Of a stretch of DNA of 64,000 nt, positions 46,660-57,642 are shown piece after piece. Within the stretch, counting starts at the first letter, position 1; the number at the start of each line of letters is the position of its first letter. Both the position numbers and the translations under genes were made by a program. Below the pieces are notes generated by a model. It ran no database searches. It was not told where the DNA came from and worked only from the letters and a program-made list of their open reading frames with translations. Source of the DNA: Uranotaenia lowii (lineage: Eukaryota > Arthropoda > Insecta > Diptera > Culicidae); contig NC_073691.1 in assembly GCF_029784155.1 (NCBI RefSeq), positions 136,748,255 through 136,812,254 on the forward strand, written 5' to 3'.

Positions 46660-47470
46660 GTTTTTATGACTCTTTTACGCAAATAAACCGATTTAACATA
46701 CCACTTCAGGAGCACCAAAACTCCAATTAATCAAATGAGTACCTGCAGATCTTTGCGCCCGCCTCACTGGGGATACATCGATGGTGTTGACCGATGCTCA
46801 CGGTGTCCTCGATTATTGGTGGTTTCCTGGCGGCGGGATCGGTATGTTTTTTGCCATTGAGTACCCTCTACCTCGTATGCAGATTGATAATTACAGGAAG
46901 CGTATTTGCCGACCTTATGAAAGAAGCGTTCGGAAAGGGCCACACCAATTAAGCGACACAATTAATGGGAGCACTTTTGCACCCGAGACCCGGAGTGAGT
47001 CGGTACGGAATGTTGAGAAGATCTTCAGTCAAAAGGTCGTAAACCTCCAGTTAACTGTTAACAGCTTCATTGTGCAGTTATGGACCCAGTTTCACTAGTT
47101 ATTAAGATAAGATCAAAAAGATAAGTTCGAGATAGGTAAAGTATGGAAAATGTAGGAGATAATATTGTAACCAGATGGCTGATTTGGAAGATGTGTATCA
47201 TTAAATACAACCTACTAAACTATACCTACTATGAATAATGACGGACTTGTAAATCTTGAAACAAAGGATGCATCCTGCGATATTGGTTAAAGAATTTAAT
47301 TTTTTATTAATAAACCCCTTATAACATTTTTTCCTTGAAAGTTGCAAGGTTGATGGGACATCATTTTGACCTATTCGGTAGAATTAAAAGTTTTTTCAGA
47401 TATTTTTTAACTATACAAAACATGCATTTTTCACCTTACTCAGAGAAAGAAGTAACTTGCAATAAACCAA
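46660..47470. other. unassigned stretch
   Basis: A moderately GC-rich patch (46.73-47.1 kb) has an open frame of 105 codons (46781-47098, plus) and a shorter minus-strand frame. No motif was recognised. Confidence 0.3.
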
Positions 47471-47471
47471 A

Positions 47472-47530
47472 TAGGGTCAAGTGGGGTAATTATGAACACG
47501 GGGTAATTCCGAACAAGTGCCATACCCGCT
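47472..47530 (+). mobile_element. fragment with GGGGTAATTATGAACA words
   Basis: TAGGGTCAAGTGGGGTAATTATGAACACGGGGTAATT-like sequence matches, over its first ~30 bases, the right end of the 54.4-kb sequence read on the other strand. It is probably the terminus of a related MITE. No matching second end was found nearby. Confidence 0.45.
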
Positions 47531-47753
47531 GCTGTGAGGGATGAATGAACACAAAAAGTTCCAAAACTGGTAGTTTAACATCCAATTGATAACTATGAGC
47601 TGTTTTTGATCTGTTTTCAAATCCTTATGATATCATTTCAGATGTTTTAAAAAATCATTACCTAATTACCCAAGCATTTCAAGACCCCTTTCCCCCTCCT
47701 CATCTTGTGAGAAATTTCTAACAAAACTACCCCCCCTCCCCTTCTGTAAGATC

Positions 47754-50332
47754 CAAGGCCGGATTAAGGGGGGGGCAAAAGGGACAATTGCCCCCGGGCC
47801 CCCCGGCTCAGGGGGGCCCCCCGAGGGAAAAAAAAAGTTTTAACATTCCTTTAATCATACTACTTCAATTTCTACAAATCTATGGAAAAACTAGAAAATC
47901 GGAATGACAATTTGGAATATATCTACTAAAAGGGCCCCCGGGAATAGTTTTTCTCTTGAATAAGTTAAGGGGGGCCCCTAGAGTTAGCAGTGAAGAAGTT
48001 ATCCTGCATGTTGCGAGCTAAGAATATCATATCTCGGTATTGAATTCGAAAAATTAAATTGTGAACCGAATTCGTAACAAAAATTAAGAAGAATATGAGG
48101 CAAAACACCTAAAATTTTATTTTTTCTATCGAAACATGTCAGTCGGAATATTCTGTACAGAACAGGAAAAATTTAGAAAAACATCTCCTCATTTTCATTG
48201 CATACAAACGTCTTGCAAAATGATAATGTTTATCATTATTTTAACTTTCCAAGTAATGCTTACTGCACAAATTTCGCCAAAACTGTCTCACTGTGCTAAG
48301 AGAGAACAGAGAAACTTTATGAAAAGCATTTCAGAATCTTACCCGCGCAGTATCCGGGTGAATACCAGGTATTATTATTATAACTTTCACTTTTCGATCA
48401 TTATTATTGAAATTTCCGTTAGTTTATAAATTCTTAACCCTTTTCCCTCCCAATTTTTGAAAATAAATTCTTAAAAAAAAACTGTAGTTGTCCAAATTGG
48501 ACCAATCAACAGTACAGATTTTCTTTATTGACTGTCCATCGCTATTTCGGTCTTAGGCTGATGTCATGCTGAAGCAACTAGCAACGCGACCTTCAACGCA
48601 ACGTTCACACGACAAACCAGCTCTCATTTGATCTCCATGGAAAAAGCGCAATCCTGTCATACTGGTCGCTTTGTAAAGCGCGACAAATCTGATGCTAGTG
48701 TGTTTGGTAGCGCGACTAGTAGGAAATCCAATGGGAATATTGTTTTTTCTCGATTTGAAGCAGTGATTCCGGGTTTTAAGCACAATAGTACGAAGATCTG
48801 TCCGAACTTGTGATAATAAACTAAAAAATATCTGAATCGGCGAGAAAATTTTCATGAATTCTTAGTTCCGGCAAAAAAACAAGGAATTTTGTCGGTTCAA
48901 ATTTCGGCATTCTTGCAATCCGGGTCGTGATTTTTGATAGCTCCCGAAAGAAAGGAGACGATTCAAAGCATTATCAGATGTAGAGAAGTGATGATTTGTA
49001 GGGAATTTCAAAGCGACAGGTCGCGCCAGCATGACATACCAATGCGTTGCAACGCTTTCTTATTGGAACGTTGCGTTGTGTTGCGTTGCTAGTTGCTTCA
49101 GCATGACATCAGCCTTAGACTTGAAATTCGCAATGAAACATTTTCAACTGATTTAATCAAAATTTTATCATCTACTGAAGTCAATATCCTGCAGCCAGCA
49201 CAGTATTTTAAAAATGATCATTCTCGAATTATTATAAAAATGATCTCAAGTTAAGTTGCAAATATCATTGAGTGATTCTCTTAACATGAATATTTATATT
49301 TTTTTAATCTTATCTTTTCCAGATTCAATTTATTGAGATTTTCAAGTCTTCTGTTGTTTCTTCAGCTACTGAGGTTCAGTTTCATGTTTTTTTTCTGAAT
49401 TTTGAGAACTCAGGAACTTTTTTGAGGTACTAAACTCATTTGGTTTCCTTATCTGACTTTTTCAATAATAGCCGATTCTGTGTTTGAACATTTAATCTCG
49501 AATATGATTTTTTTTTTCAATCGATCATTTTTGCAGTTATACCTCCTTGGCTTTGGGGGCATCGAATGAAACTTCTATCACATTTAGAATAACGATTTGG
49601 TAAAAAAAAATTATCTGACGAGAATCATATTCATAAACATTTCATGATACGTTTTTTTGTGTTCCAAAGATATTAAATTGAAATTCACATTTGGTGCAAT
49701 TTCTGTTTTGGCTCTGAATGCAACTTTAAATCTCTTTTTTTTATTTAATTCATATTTTGTTTCTTAAAACTTGATTTGAAATTACAATTTAGATTTCAGA
49801 CACTGAATTTTGGTTCTTAATATAACCTGATTAAAAGTTTTGAATTCTTTAACTCTTATATCTGTATCTCTATGGAAATTTGTTTATTTTTTTAAAATTT
49901 TGTATTCAATGTTTCAAATCTTCATGATACTTCCCAATTGTCATGAGGTAAATATTTCTCGATGAATCACAAACCAGATGATCAATGATGAAATGGAAAT
50001 CATTTAAAATATCCGTTCGGTAATGTTTCTAAATCATAGAATTAAATTCAGCATTTTGCAGCTCAAATCAAAGCTTTCATTGTTTAAAAATGTCTTAACT
50101 CTTCCGCAATGTTTGCACCTGATTAATTAACAATTTTTTTTTAAGGTACCAGAAACTATCTTCTATGCAGACGACATGGCAATTTGAAGGCTGTAAACTG
50201 AGCTCATATCCAGTTCTTTTACACGTTTAAAATGTTTTGTATTCTCTGGAATTGCATTTGAAAAAAAATCGAATCATAGGGGCCCCCCGAGATAAATTGC
50301 CCCGGGCCCCCCGATGGCTTAATCCGGCCCTG
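47754..50332. mobile_element. non-autonomous hAT element (2.6 kb)
   Basis: The element starts CAAGGCCGGATTAAG and ends with the reverse complement of CAGGGCCGGATTAAG. A perfect 8-bp repeat GTAAGATC flanks it (47746-47753, 50333-50340). Subterminal blocks are strikingly G/C-rich (CCCCCGGGCCCCCCGG-like at both ends) while the interior is AT-rich. It has no hAT transposase; the open frames inside are short. A PIF/Harbinger-type MITE is nested at 48556-49114. A related fragment sits at 61369-61590. Confidence 0.92.
48556..49114. mobile_element. PIF/Harbinger-type MITE (559 bp)
   Basis: Terminal inverted repeats match perfectly over 32 bases, beginning GGCTGATGTCATGCTGAAGC. A 3-bp direct repeat TTA flanks the element (48553-48555, 49115-49117), the target preference of PIF/Harbinger elements. 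GCGCGAC/GTCGC words recur in the subterminal parts. It has no transposase or Myb-like ORF. It lies wholly within the 47754-50332 hAT element. Confidence 0.88.
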
Positions 50333-50411
50333 GTAAGATCTTAATAAATTTAGGACCGTGAAGAAATCTTAGCCGGGAAACATCAACACTCTGCATTCTG
50401 TATCACAGAAT

Positions 50412-52161
50412 GTATGTTTGTTATCCACCATGGGTGCACGGATTCCCCGCAGTTTCTGCCTAAGTATATGCTCACATGCCTTCTTAGATAATTAGTTTCG
50501 ACAAACCTCCAAAGCACATGCACACCGTACCCGGGCCCCATGGCTTCGTATGAACTGTTGTGGATGAATGTATTGTGTTGGTGTTGGTATTTTTTGGAAG
50601 AACGAGTCAATCAGATGGGTTAGTTTATTTACAGGTAGGGGAAGAGGGGGCATAATGCCCACGTTAAGAAGAAAGCCTTGTTTTAGAGTACATTTGAAGA
50701 GATTAATTTTAATTTTCGATTGTATTTGGAAGTTTGGTTTATTTTTGGTCTAAATCTGATAGTTTGAATAACTGGAAGGTAAAAAAGGCCACAAATTTAA
50801 TGAAGTTTAAAGAGTAGGTTGAAAATTGGATTTCAAATTCAGTAGGAGCATAATGCGCATATGTGTGTACCCAATCGCGCCATTAAACATTTTTTACGTG
50901 TATATTGATTGGAGTGCCCCCAAAAGTGTTTGACAGTTTAAAACACTTGTATAGAGTATTTCCTGAGACAGATTGTGGTAGGGTAGCTTTTTGTTTTTGT
51001 TTTGAAAAATGTAAACACCAACTGGTCGCCATTTTGATCTTTGATGATAAGCACTGCTCAATGCTTTCTTTTAAAAACTTCTTTAATTAAAAGCATCAAC
51101 AAACCTTCATGTCTGAACTTGTTATCAATTTATAAATAATTAAATAAAAAATTGCTATGCTTCTCACCAAGGTGCGCTTGCAAAACCACTACAATTGGAT
51201 TGCCAATTTCAACCGTTACTATCTAGCCATTGAACATACGTAATGTTCTTGTTATGTTTACCCTACCACGATATGCCGAGAAAATGTAAACATGAGAAAT
51301 CAGCTGTTCATCTGATAAGTGGGGAAATGCCTTATTTTACTTCACAGATTGGAAAATGTATTGCTACGCGCAGTGTTGCCAGATATACTGACATTCTTGT
51401 GAAAAGTTAATTAAATCTTTATGAAATTCAGGAAATTCAAATATTTCCGTCTATATCAAAGTTATGTTTTTCAATTTAACTTAGAAATTTCTTTTAAAGT
51501 ATTGTGATGAAAGTTGAAGATAAATTTTAAAAAATATGAAACATGCTAAAAGATAAGCGGACATGGTGCGCTTTGCCCCGCCTCGTCATTTTAATTTAAA
51601 ATCTCTCAAATAATATAAATAATTATTTAACTTTGGAATATTTTGTTTTTTGATGAATGTAAAGACCCTTGTAGAACAGATGACAGGTGTTTTTTTTGCT
51701 TTTAGTTGACGTAGTTCCTTACGAGAAAATTTGAAAAATTGCAAGAAAAACTGCTAAAAAATTTTTTTTTCTTGTTTCATCAAATTTACGTGTTATAAAA
51801 AACTCAAAAGATACAGAAATGTTTATGAACGCATAAAAGTGTAAATGGAACAAACTGGCATATACAGAAATGTTGAAAAATGTTTGATTAGTGAAATACT
51901 GATGGTGGCGCATTTTGTCCGCTCTGGGCATTTTGGACCCAGTTCCCCTATTCCGGCATCCGTGTTTATACCTGGCCAGCTGGCAACTGATTGAACATTC
52001 TTATTATATAGTCAGTTACAAGAGAAAACACATCTTACCTGTCGGCCACTTATGGGATTCGAACTCAAAAGTATTCTTGCCGCTACCGGGATTCGAACCC
52101 AGTACGCCTGGCATACCAAATCCAGACTCGCGCCAGCCTATCCGCTAGACCACATCAGCGC
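50412..52161 (-). mobile_element. SINE copy (minus), split by a MITE
   Basis: Read on the minus strand from 52161 this repeats the 19.8-kb SINE: TGGTCTAGCGGATAGGCTGG (A box), CTGGGTTCGAATCCCGG (B box), the second GAGTTCGAATCCCATAAGTGG word and TTCAATCAGTTGCCAGCTGG. After a 1.3-kb insertion it continues with TAAGTAAAC-like sequence and CCATGGTGGATAACAAACATAC. The direct repeat TCACAGAAT (50403-50411 and 52162-52170) is a probable target duplication. It is diverged from the first copy by many substitutions. Confidence 0.88.
50638..51948. mobile_element. TA-flanked MITE, GGGGAA termini (1.3 kb)
   Basis: It interrupts the SINE exactly at a TA: the uninterrupted SINE reads CAGGTATTCCGG, and here CAGG-TA-GGGGAAG ... 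GTTCCCC-TA-TTCCGG. The terminal pairing is short (GGGGAA(g/c)), with the phrases GGGGGCATAATGCCCAC and GGGCATTTTGGACC next to the ends, and GCATAATGCGC and GGTGCGCTTTGCCCC inside. It has no transposase. Confidence 0.88.
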
Positions 52162-52170
52162 TCACAGAAT

Positions 52171-54030
52171 CCTCTGGACAAAATTCAATAAATTTCATAT
52201 TTAAGTGAGGTTTGCAATGTGTTAAGTGTTGAGTTTTGAATTTTTGAGAAAATGTTTATTTTTTCCAAAAATGAGATTCGGATTTAGAAAAAAAGCTATG
52301 CCAATGAACGCAATTTTATCAAAACTGAAAATAAAATTTCAAAAGTGAGAAAAAGTGAATAAAACAAAAAATTTGAAAAAAAGCTCAATGCGTAACCACA
52401 TTTAAACAAGTCTTAATGTTGTTTAAAAAAATAGTAATAAGAATTTATTTTTTGTTGAAAGAAAAAAGGCAATCAAATGTTTTATTAGATTAAGTGAGTG
52501 TTGCGTAAGTATAGTTTTACCGGTAATACCGAAACCGAAAACCTGTATCCCAAGAATAGTTCTCTAATATCGAATACAGGTTTAGGTCCATCCAAAACCA
52601 GTTTTTTTTTATTGATAAATAACAAGGTTATAAACTAGACTTGAAGAAATTTTTAATTCTACTTAAAATAAAATTCACCATTTTTTAACAAAAAGTTTGC
52701 TGCTCGAGCTTTTATTCATTACCGCGTGAAATTTTACATTAATATGAACTGTAAATATCTGTGGTCAACAGTAAAATATATGAAAAACCATGATAAATTT
52801 ACTAGGTGGATAAGTCTACAATACAAAGATCAAAAAGATACATTTTCCTGTGTGTTTGGACAACATGCTGCTATTCAGAGCATTAAAATTACAGCAAATA
52901 ATAATTGTTTATGAGTTACATTCGGATAACAAAGATCCAAAATCTATTTTCTTCAGTTTTTTTTATACTTTGTAACTTTTTTCAATCTTAATTTGTACGA
53001 ATACATGTTTTTTATTTAATTTAGTTTAAAATGATGTAGAAGATTCATTCCACCGGATATGCAATTGCCCCTCGTTTGCTCAATTACGCTTTCGTATTTT
53101 AGGACAACACGTTTTAAGTGAATCCAATTTTAAAAAAATTAAACCTTAAGGATATACTTTCTTTCCTCATACTTTGTGGAAAAGAACTATAAAGCTTCGA
53201 GAATTTGAATCCCCCTTATGGGATCCAGGTTTTCTCAGGTAAATAATGAAATCTATATATATAAAAAAGGCCAGGCACAATTTTCCCGTATGTTTGGATA
53301 ACGTGCCGCTATTGAGCCAACCCTCTTCTGATGCCTAATACCTGATTGGTGAGAAAAACTTCTGCAGTATTTTTTTTTTTAGAAAACAGAGCTACTTATG
53401 TGAAATTTCGTACAGGTGATAAAAAAATTAACTATTGTTAATATTACTCAAAACAGTCGATCATATAGAACTGACAAGCCTTGCAAAAAATGACTGTCCG
53501 AGAAGATTTTAATGAGTGTTTTTGTGAAACTACCATCTTAAAAAATAATTAGAATTTTCTGTATTTGTAAAGGTGTCAATTTCAAGATATCTCGCACGTG
53601 CGTGAAAAGCCTAACCCACGACATTTAGGTGAAAACTTGATGTTTGCTGCGCAGGACATTTAAAACGGATGTAAAAACTATCGAGTAGCCTAACTCGCCT
53701 AAAATTTCACACGTATGGAGAGGTCATATCAAATAAAAATGATCTGCAACGACATAAAGACACGAAGGAAAAAAGAAACCAACCAACCCGTAAAAGATGC
53801 AACAAAAAATTGAACTACCGAAACAAAAGATAGAAAAAATCAATAAAAAAGAACACTAAATAGCTATTTTTGTTTTGCTTTACCTCTAAATTAATTATTT
53901 TACAAGTTTTATACATGAATTGAATTGGGTTTTTATAAAACAAGCAATATTCCTATTACTGCAAATTATTTTCATTATTTGGTGTTGGATTGAGATTTTC
54001 TGACACCATATAAATCATATTGGAAAGTCT
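52171..54030. other. gene-free AT-rich stretch with a small duplicated phrase
   Basis: No gene is seen. A phrase of about 40 bases (TTTTCC(t/c)GT(g/a)TGTTTGGA(c/t)AAC(a/g)TGC(t/c)GCTATT) occurs at about 52842 and 53281. The second copy follows CTATATATATAAAAAAGGCC, the edge of a microsatellite-tailed repeat. Confidence 0.4.
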
Positions 54031-54033
54031 TGG

Positions 54034-54410
54034 GGTAAATATGAACAGGTTTTGGGGTAATTATGAACATAATTTTTTAAGTAAAAAGTCACCATAAACT
54101 GCTTACTATGGGTAAATGTAACGTATAAATACTGTTACTTTTCAAAAAATTTATACCAAGTTCGTAATCCGTGTTCATAATAACCCCCTAGAGAGGGGGG
54201 TAAATATGAACAGACGGGGTAATTATGAACAGACGTCTCAAGGACGTGAGTTGCGACCAAAAAAAAAAAGTTGCTCTACAGATTGATGAAGAGCACGGAA
54301 ACATTCATAGTTGGCAGCTTTTAAGAATTTATGTCAAGAAATAAACATATGGTGGCTGTAAGTGTGCCAAATGAAGAAATTTGGTTCATAATTACCCCAC
54401 CTAGCCCTAT
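54034..54410. mobile_element. GGGGTAATTATGAACA repeat element
   Basis: The words GGGGTAAATATGAACAG and GGGGTAATTATGAACA occur at about 54034, 54055, 54199 and 54217. In reverse complement they occur at 54172 (TGTTCATAATAACCCCC) and 54383 (GGTTCATAATTACCCCACCTAGCCCTA), the last being a likely terminus. The pattern parallels the GGCATAATGC and GGGATACTTGATCCC words of the TA-flanked MITEs. The left terminus is not resolved. Confidence 0.5.
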
Positions 54411-56110
54411 ATATATTCCGCGTGAATTTTCACGCGTTTTATTACGTAAAAAAACATAATAAACTAGTCGCAACTTTTTTCAATTTAGAATATTTGTAGC
54501 CTGGACAACATATGCTACACTCAAAATAATCTGCACGTAGCGGCTACGTGAAAAACTTCATAATTTTTATTCACCTGATTTTCACGTAGATGCTACGGTA
54601 TTGTTTGATACCGTGATTATTAACAACCCTGGAATTAAACCGAGTACCATAAAATGAGATGATGAACTGATAGTGAGGAGGAAAATTGCTAACCTTCCTC
54701 CCAACGACCCATTGTTTCTAGATCAACACGCTCGAGGAGTCAGTTGCCACCCGAACCTAGCTTGGACTGGTCCAATTCCCGCGTTGGCCAGTCTTTACAA
54801 TTATAGTCGCTACTTAAGATTAAATTATATTATAAGTCGAAAAATACAAGTAATTTGTTAAGTTGAAAGCTCGGTTTATTGTGAATGCGAATCTGTGCTA
54901 AACTCTATCAGGTTTCGAATTCCGTTAAACTGCGGAGGAAAAACGCTTTGGAACGCGCCATTGTTCCACCAACTTGCATGCGGTTTCGAGTGGGATCTGC
55001 GGAGCAAAACGGCCAACCAGGTCAAGTAGGGATAGATCGAGGCAGCGAATAAGGTAACTGCGCCTATTTCCCATCCAGTATAACTATGTAAACCTGCCCC
55101 TGTAAGGATCGATGCATAATGAACATCAACTAAAATTTACGTGAATTTTTAGTGAGTGTGACATGATGTGATAATGAAAGATTCGTGAAATTCTTTTAGT
55201 TTTGATATGTAATTTACTCGTTTCTTTTGTTTTGCTTTTCATTTTGATTAAAAAAAACAGGTTTTTTTATGCAAAGTTTATTTTATACCTTTTCGCCAAA
55301 CACAAATAGAACGCCATCACTTTACCACAAAAATCTGCAACAATCCGCATTCCGGGCTGTGGAATCCCGGTTCTGGACCCTATTGAGGTCCAAATCCAGA
55401 CTGCCGCACAACTGACCTGATGACTACCTAGATACAATAGAGGTCAGTTGTGCTAGCGATTGCTCACCTTCGTTTACATACTTCTTAGCTCTCAGATACT
55501 CTCTTTCATCGTGAGAGCAGAGGCATATTCTAGGATGCCACACGGGCCTGGTTCAATTGTGTAACCCTGTAGAAATAACAAAAAATTGGAATAAATAAAA
55601 TTCAATTCCATGAATAGTAAGTATGTTACCTTACTCAGATTAGTCGAGAATTCATCGTTTCATAATTCCTGGCAGGTGTTCGAATCCGTCAGGATGTCCG
55701 GAAACCTAACATCAACCTTCCGCAAAAGGATCTTGCGTGGCCTTAAAAACAATTTATTTGGTTAGAAATTTAAATTTCACTATCCGAATTAAAAATTGTT
55801 TTAATTGATTTTCTGTGAATTCTTAAGATGTTTCAAACGACGTAATGAAAGCTCACGCGAGATATATGAAACGAATGTTTATCTGTCTGTCTGTTCCCTA
55901 TAGATTCGGAAACTACTGAACCGATCAATGTGAAATTTGATATGTTACAGTTGATTTTTAGAGCTTTTATTGTGGTGTGATTTGAGCAAAAACACAACTG
56001 AAAAACCCTATCCTAATCAAAAATAAACCAACTTGTTCGACCAGATTTGGCCCACTGTTTCGAACTTATTTTAGAAAAATTATTTTTGAATAAAAACATA
56101 TTTACTATCA
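54411..56110. other. unassigned stretch with small repeat fragments
   Basis: CACGTAGCGGCTACGTGAAAAAC near 54535 and TTTTCACGTAGATGCTACGG near 54579 form an imperfect hairpin. TTTACGTGAATTTTTAGTGAGTGTGAC at 55136 may be the far end of the same short repeat. GTTTATCTGTCTGTCTGTTCCC followed by CGGAAACTACTGAACCGATC at 55876-55926 is a tail fragment of a microsatellite-tailed element. No gene was recognised. Confidence 0.4.
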
Positions 56111-56145
56111 TCAATATTTCCGGAGGTCAGTTTTTGGAGAAATAG

Positions 56146-56665
56146 TGCGGTGCTCGGTCGAGTGCGGAGGCTTTTGGGCCTGCGGAAAAAAGGTTTCGGG
56201 GCTTCTGCTCCACATCCCCACGGAGGACAGAAGCGGCGATCGTGGCACAGATGGCCACTCCATCATCGCCGACTTCGGAGCCAGTACAGTGCCGTGAGAC
56301 GTCGGCCCATGGAAATCAACAGTTCCAGCAACAACATCAGGCACGGCAATGTCGTGCGTCTCCATCGGTGCGATGCAAGCCACACCTCCGACTGCTCCGT
56401 GCTGCATCAGCAGCAAGACAACAACAACTCCAGCAACCATATCCGCACGGCAATATTATGCATCGGCATCGGGGCAATACCAACTACACCTCCGACTGCT
56501 TGGGAAGTTCTGCACCAGCAGCTGAACAACAACAACGCCAGCAGCAGAACAACAACAACTACAGCAGCAGCATGGCCTGGCCGTCGAGTGTTTCGGAGGC
56601 AACTACGAGGCAGACAATGGGACCATGCATGGTTCTCAGGAAGGCGTCAGACGGAAAAGAACCGT
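56146..56665 (+). CDS. candidate host exon, Q/N-rich protein
   Basis: A sharply GC-richer island in AT-rich DNA is open from 56146 and ends at a strong donor GTAAGTG (56666). In the frame with ATG at 56251 it reads MATPSSPTSEPVQC, then Q/H/N-rich segments (QQFQQQHQ, RQQQLQQPYPHGN, EQQQRQQQNNNNYSSS) and MAWPSSVSEA, a style common in insect regulatory proteins. An alternative frame (from about 56123, containing NNIRHGNVV and NNNNASS) is also open, so the true frame is uncertain. No folded domain is visible. It could be an internal exon, or a decayed gene fragment; no other exon was identified. Confidence 0.4.
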
Positions 56666-56689
56666 AAGTGAAAAGCACACTCCGAAACA

Positions 56690-57140
56690 AAATTGACCAG
56701 AATAGTCGGGAGCTTGGGTGGGTCAAAATAAAAGTGGCCTATTGGAAAATGTGAATCAATGTCTTCGTTTTTTCATTTTTATTGATTTTTGATTTTTATG
56801 AATTATTCTATTCAAATTTCTCACACACACGTATTTTGACATAATTAATTAATTTGTTATGGTGGTGGACTATTTTGTAGGAAGGGGGGGGGGAGCTCTT
56901 ACATATTCATTGTAAAAATATCATAACTCGAACAATTTTCAAACGATTTTGTTCAAATTTGGCACATAATAAATTTGTTGATGTCATGAGATTTTTTAAA
57001 GATTTTAAACGTTTACCGTTTTTTGTAAAGGGGTTCCTATACCAAATATTTAAAAGCATGAATAAATTCAAACATTTTTTTTAAACAAATTTTGTCAAAA
57101 ATTAATAAATATTAATAATATTTAAATAATGAGATCACTC
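56690..57140. other. unassigned AT-rich stretch
   Basis: It contains a GGGGGGGGGG run near 56884 and sequence (ATATCATAACTCGAACAATTTTC...CAAATTTGGCACATAA) resembling the tandem units of the next element. No gene was seen. Confidence 0.35.
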
Positions 57141-57144
57141 ATCT

Positions 57145-57642
57145 ATAAAAAATGAATGATTGTCTGTCAGTCTGGCTGCTACCTATAGACTCGAAAACTA
57201 CTGAACTGATCCATGTGAAATTTGGAATGTAAGAGTGTTTGGAGTCGCAAATAGTTTCTCAAATACTTTCAAACCACTCTGATTTGAAGAAGGGAGGCTC
57301 CCATACAAAATCAATTAAAAATATGACAAAATTCGAACAATTTCCGGAAACTACTAAACCGATCAAAATGAATTTTGGTTGTAGACATTTCGAAGATCGG
57401 GAATAGTTTCTATAATACTTTCATATTAAGGGAGGGGGGGCTCCCATACAATGTTAATAAAAATATGACACAATTCGATCAATTTTTGGAAACTACTGAA
57501 CCGATCAACGTGAAATTTGGTGTGTAGCCGTTTTGAAGACCGAGAATAGTTTCTAGAATATTTTCAAACGCCTCCATCAAATTAAGAAAGGGGTGGGAGT
57601 GGGGGCTCCCATTCGGAATTAATAAAATTATGACACAACTAG
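57145..57642 (-). mobile_element. tandem-repeat element D (microsatellite tail at left)
   Basis: The left edge CTATAAAAAATGAATGATTGTCTGTCAGTCTG is followed by CTATAGACTCGAAAACTACTGAACTGATC. About three diverged units of ~150 bases follow, each with GAAACTACTGAACCGATC, GTGAAATTTGG, GAATAGTTTCTAGAATA and GGGGGCTCCCAT. The design is that of elements A-C with a different unit family. The head is missing; the sequence runs directly into the head of element E. Confidence 0.6.

Noticed and set aside
56111..56440. 109-codon minus-strand open frame
   Set aside because: It is antisense to the Q/N-rich island. The plus strand has the donor site and CAG/CAA codon pattern.
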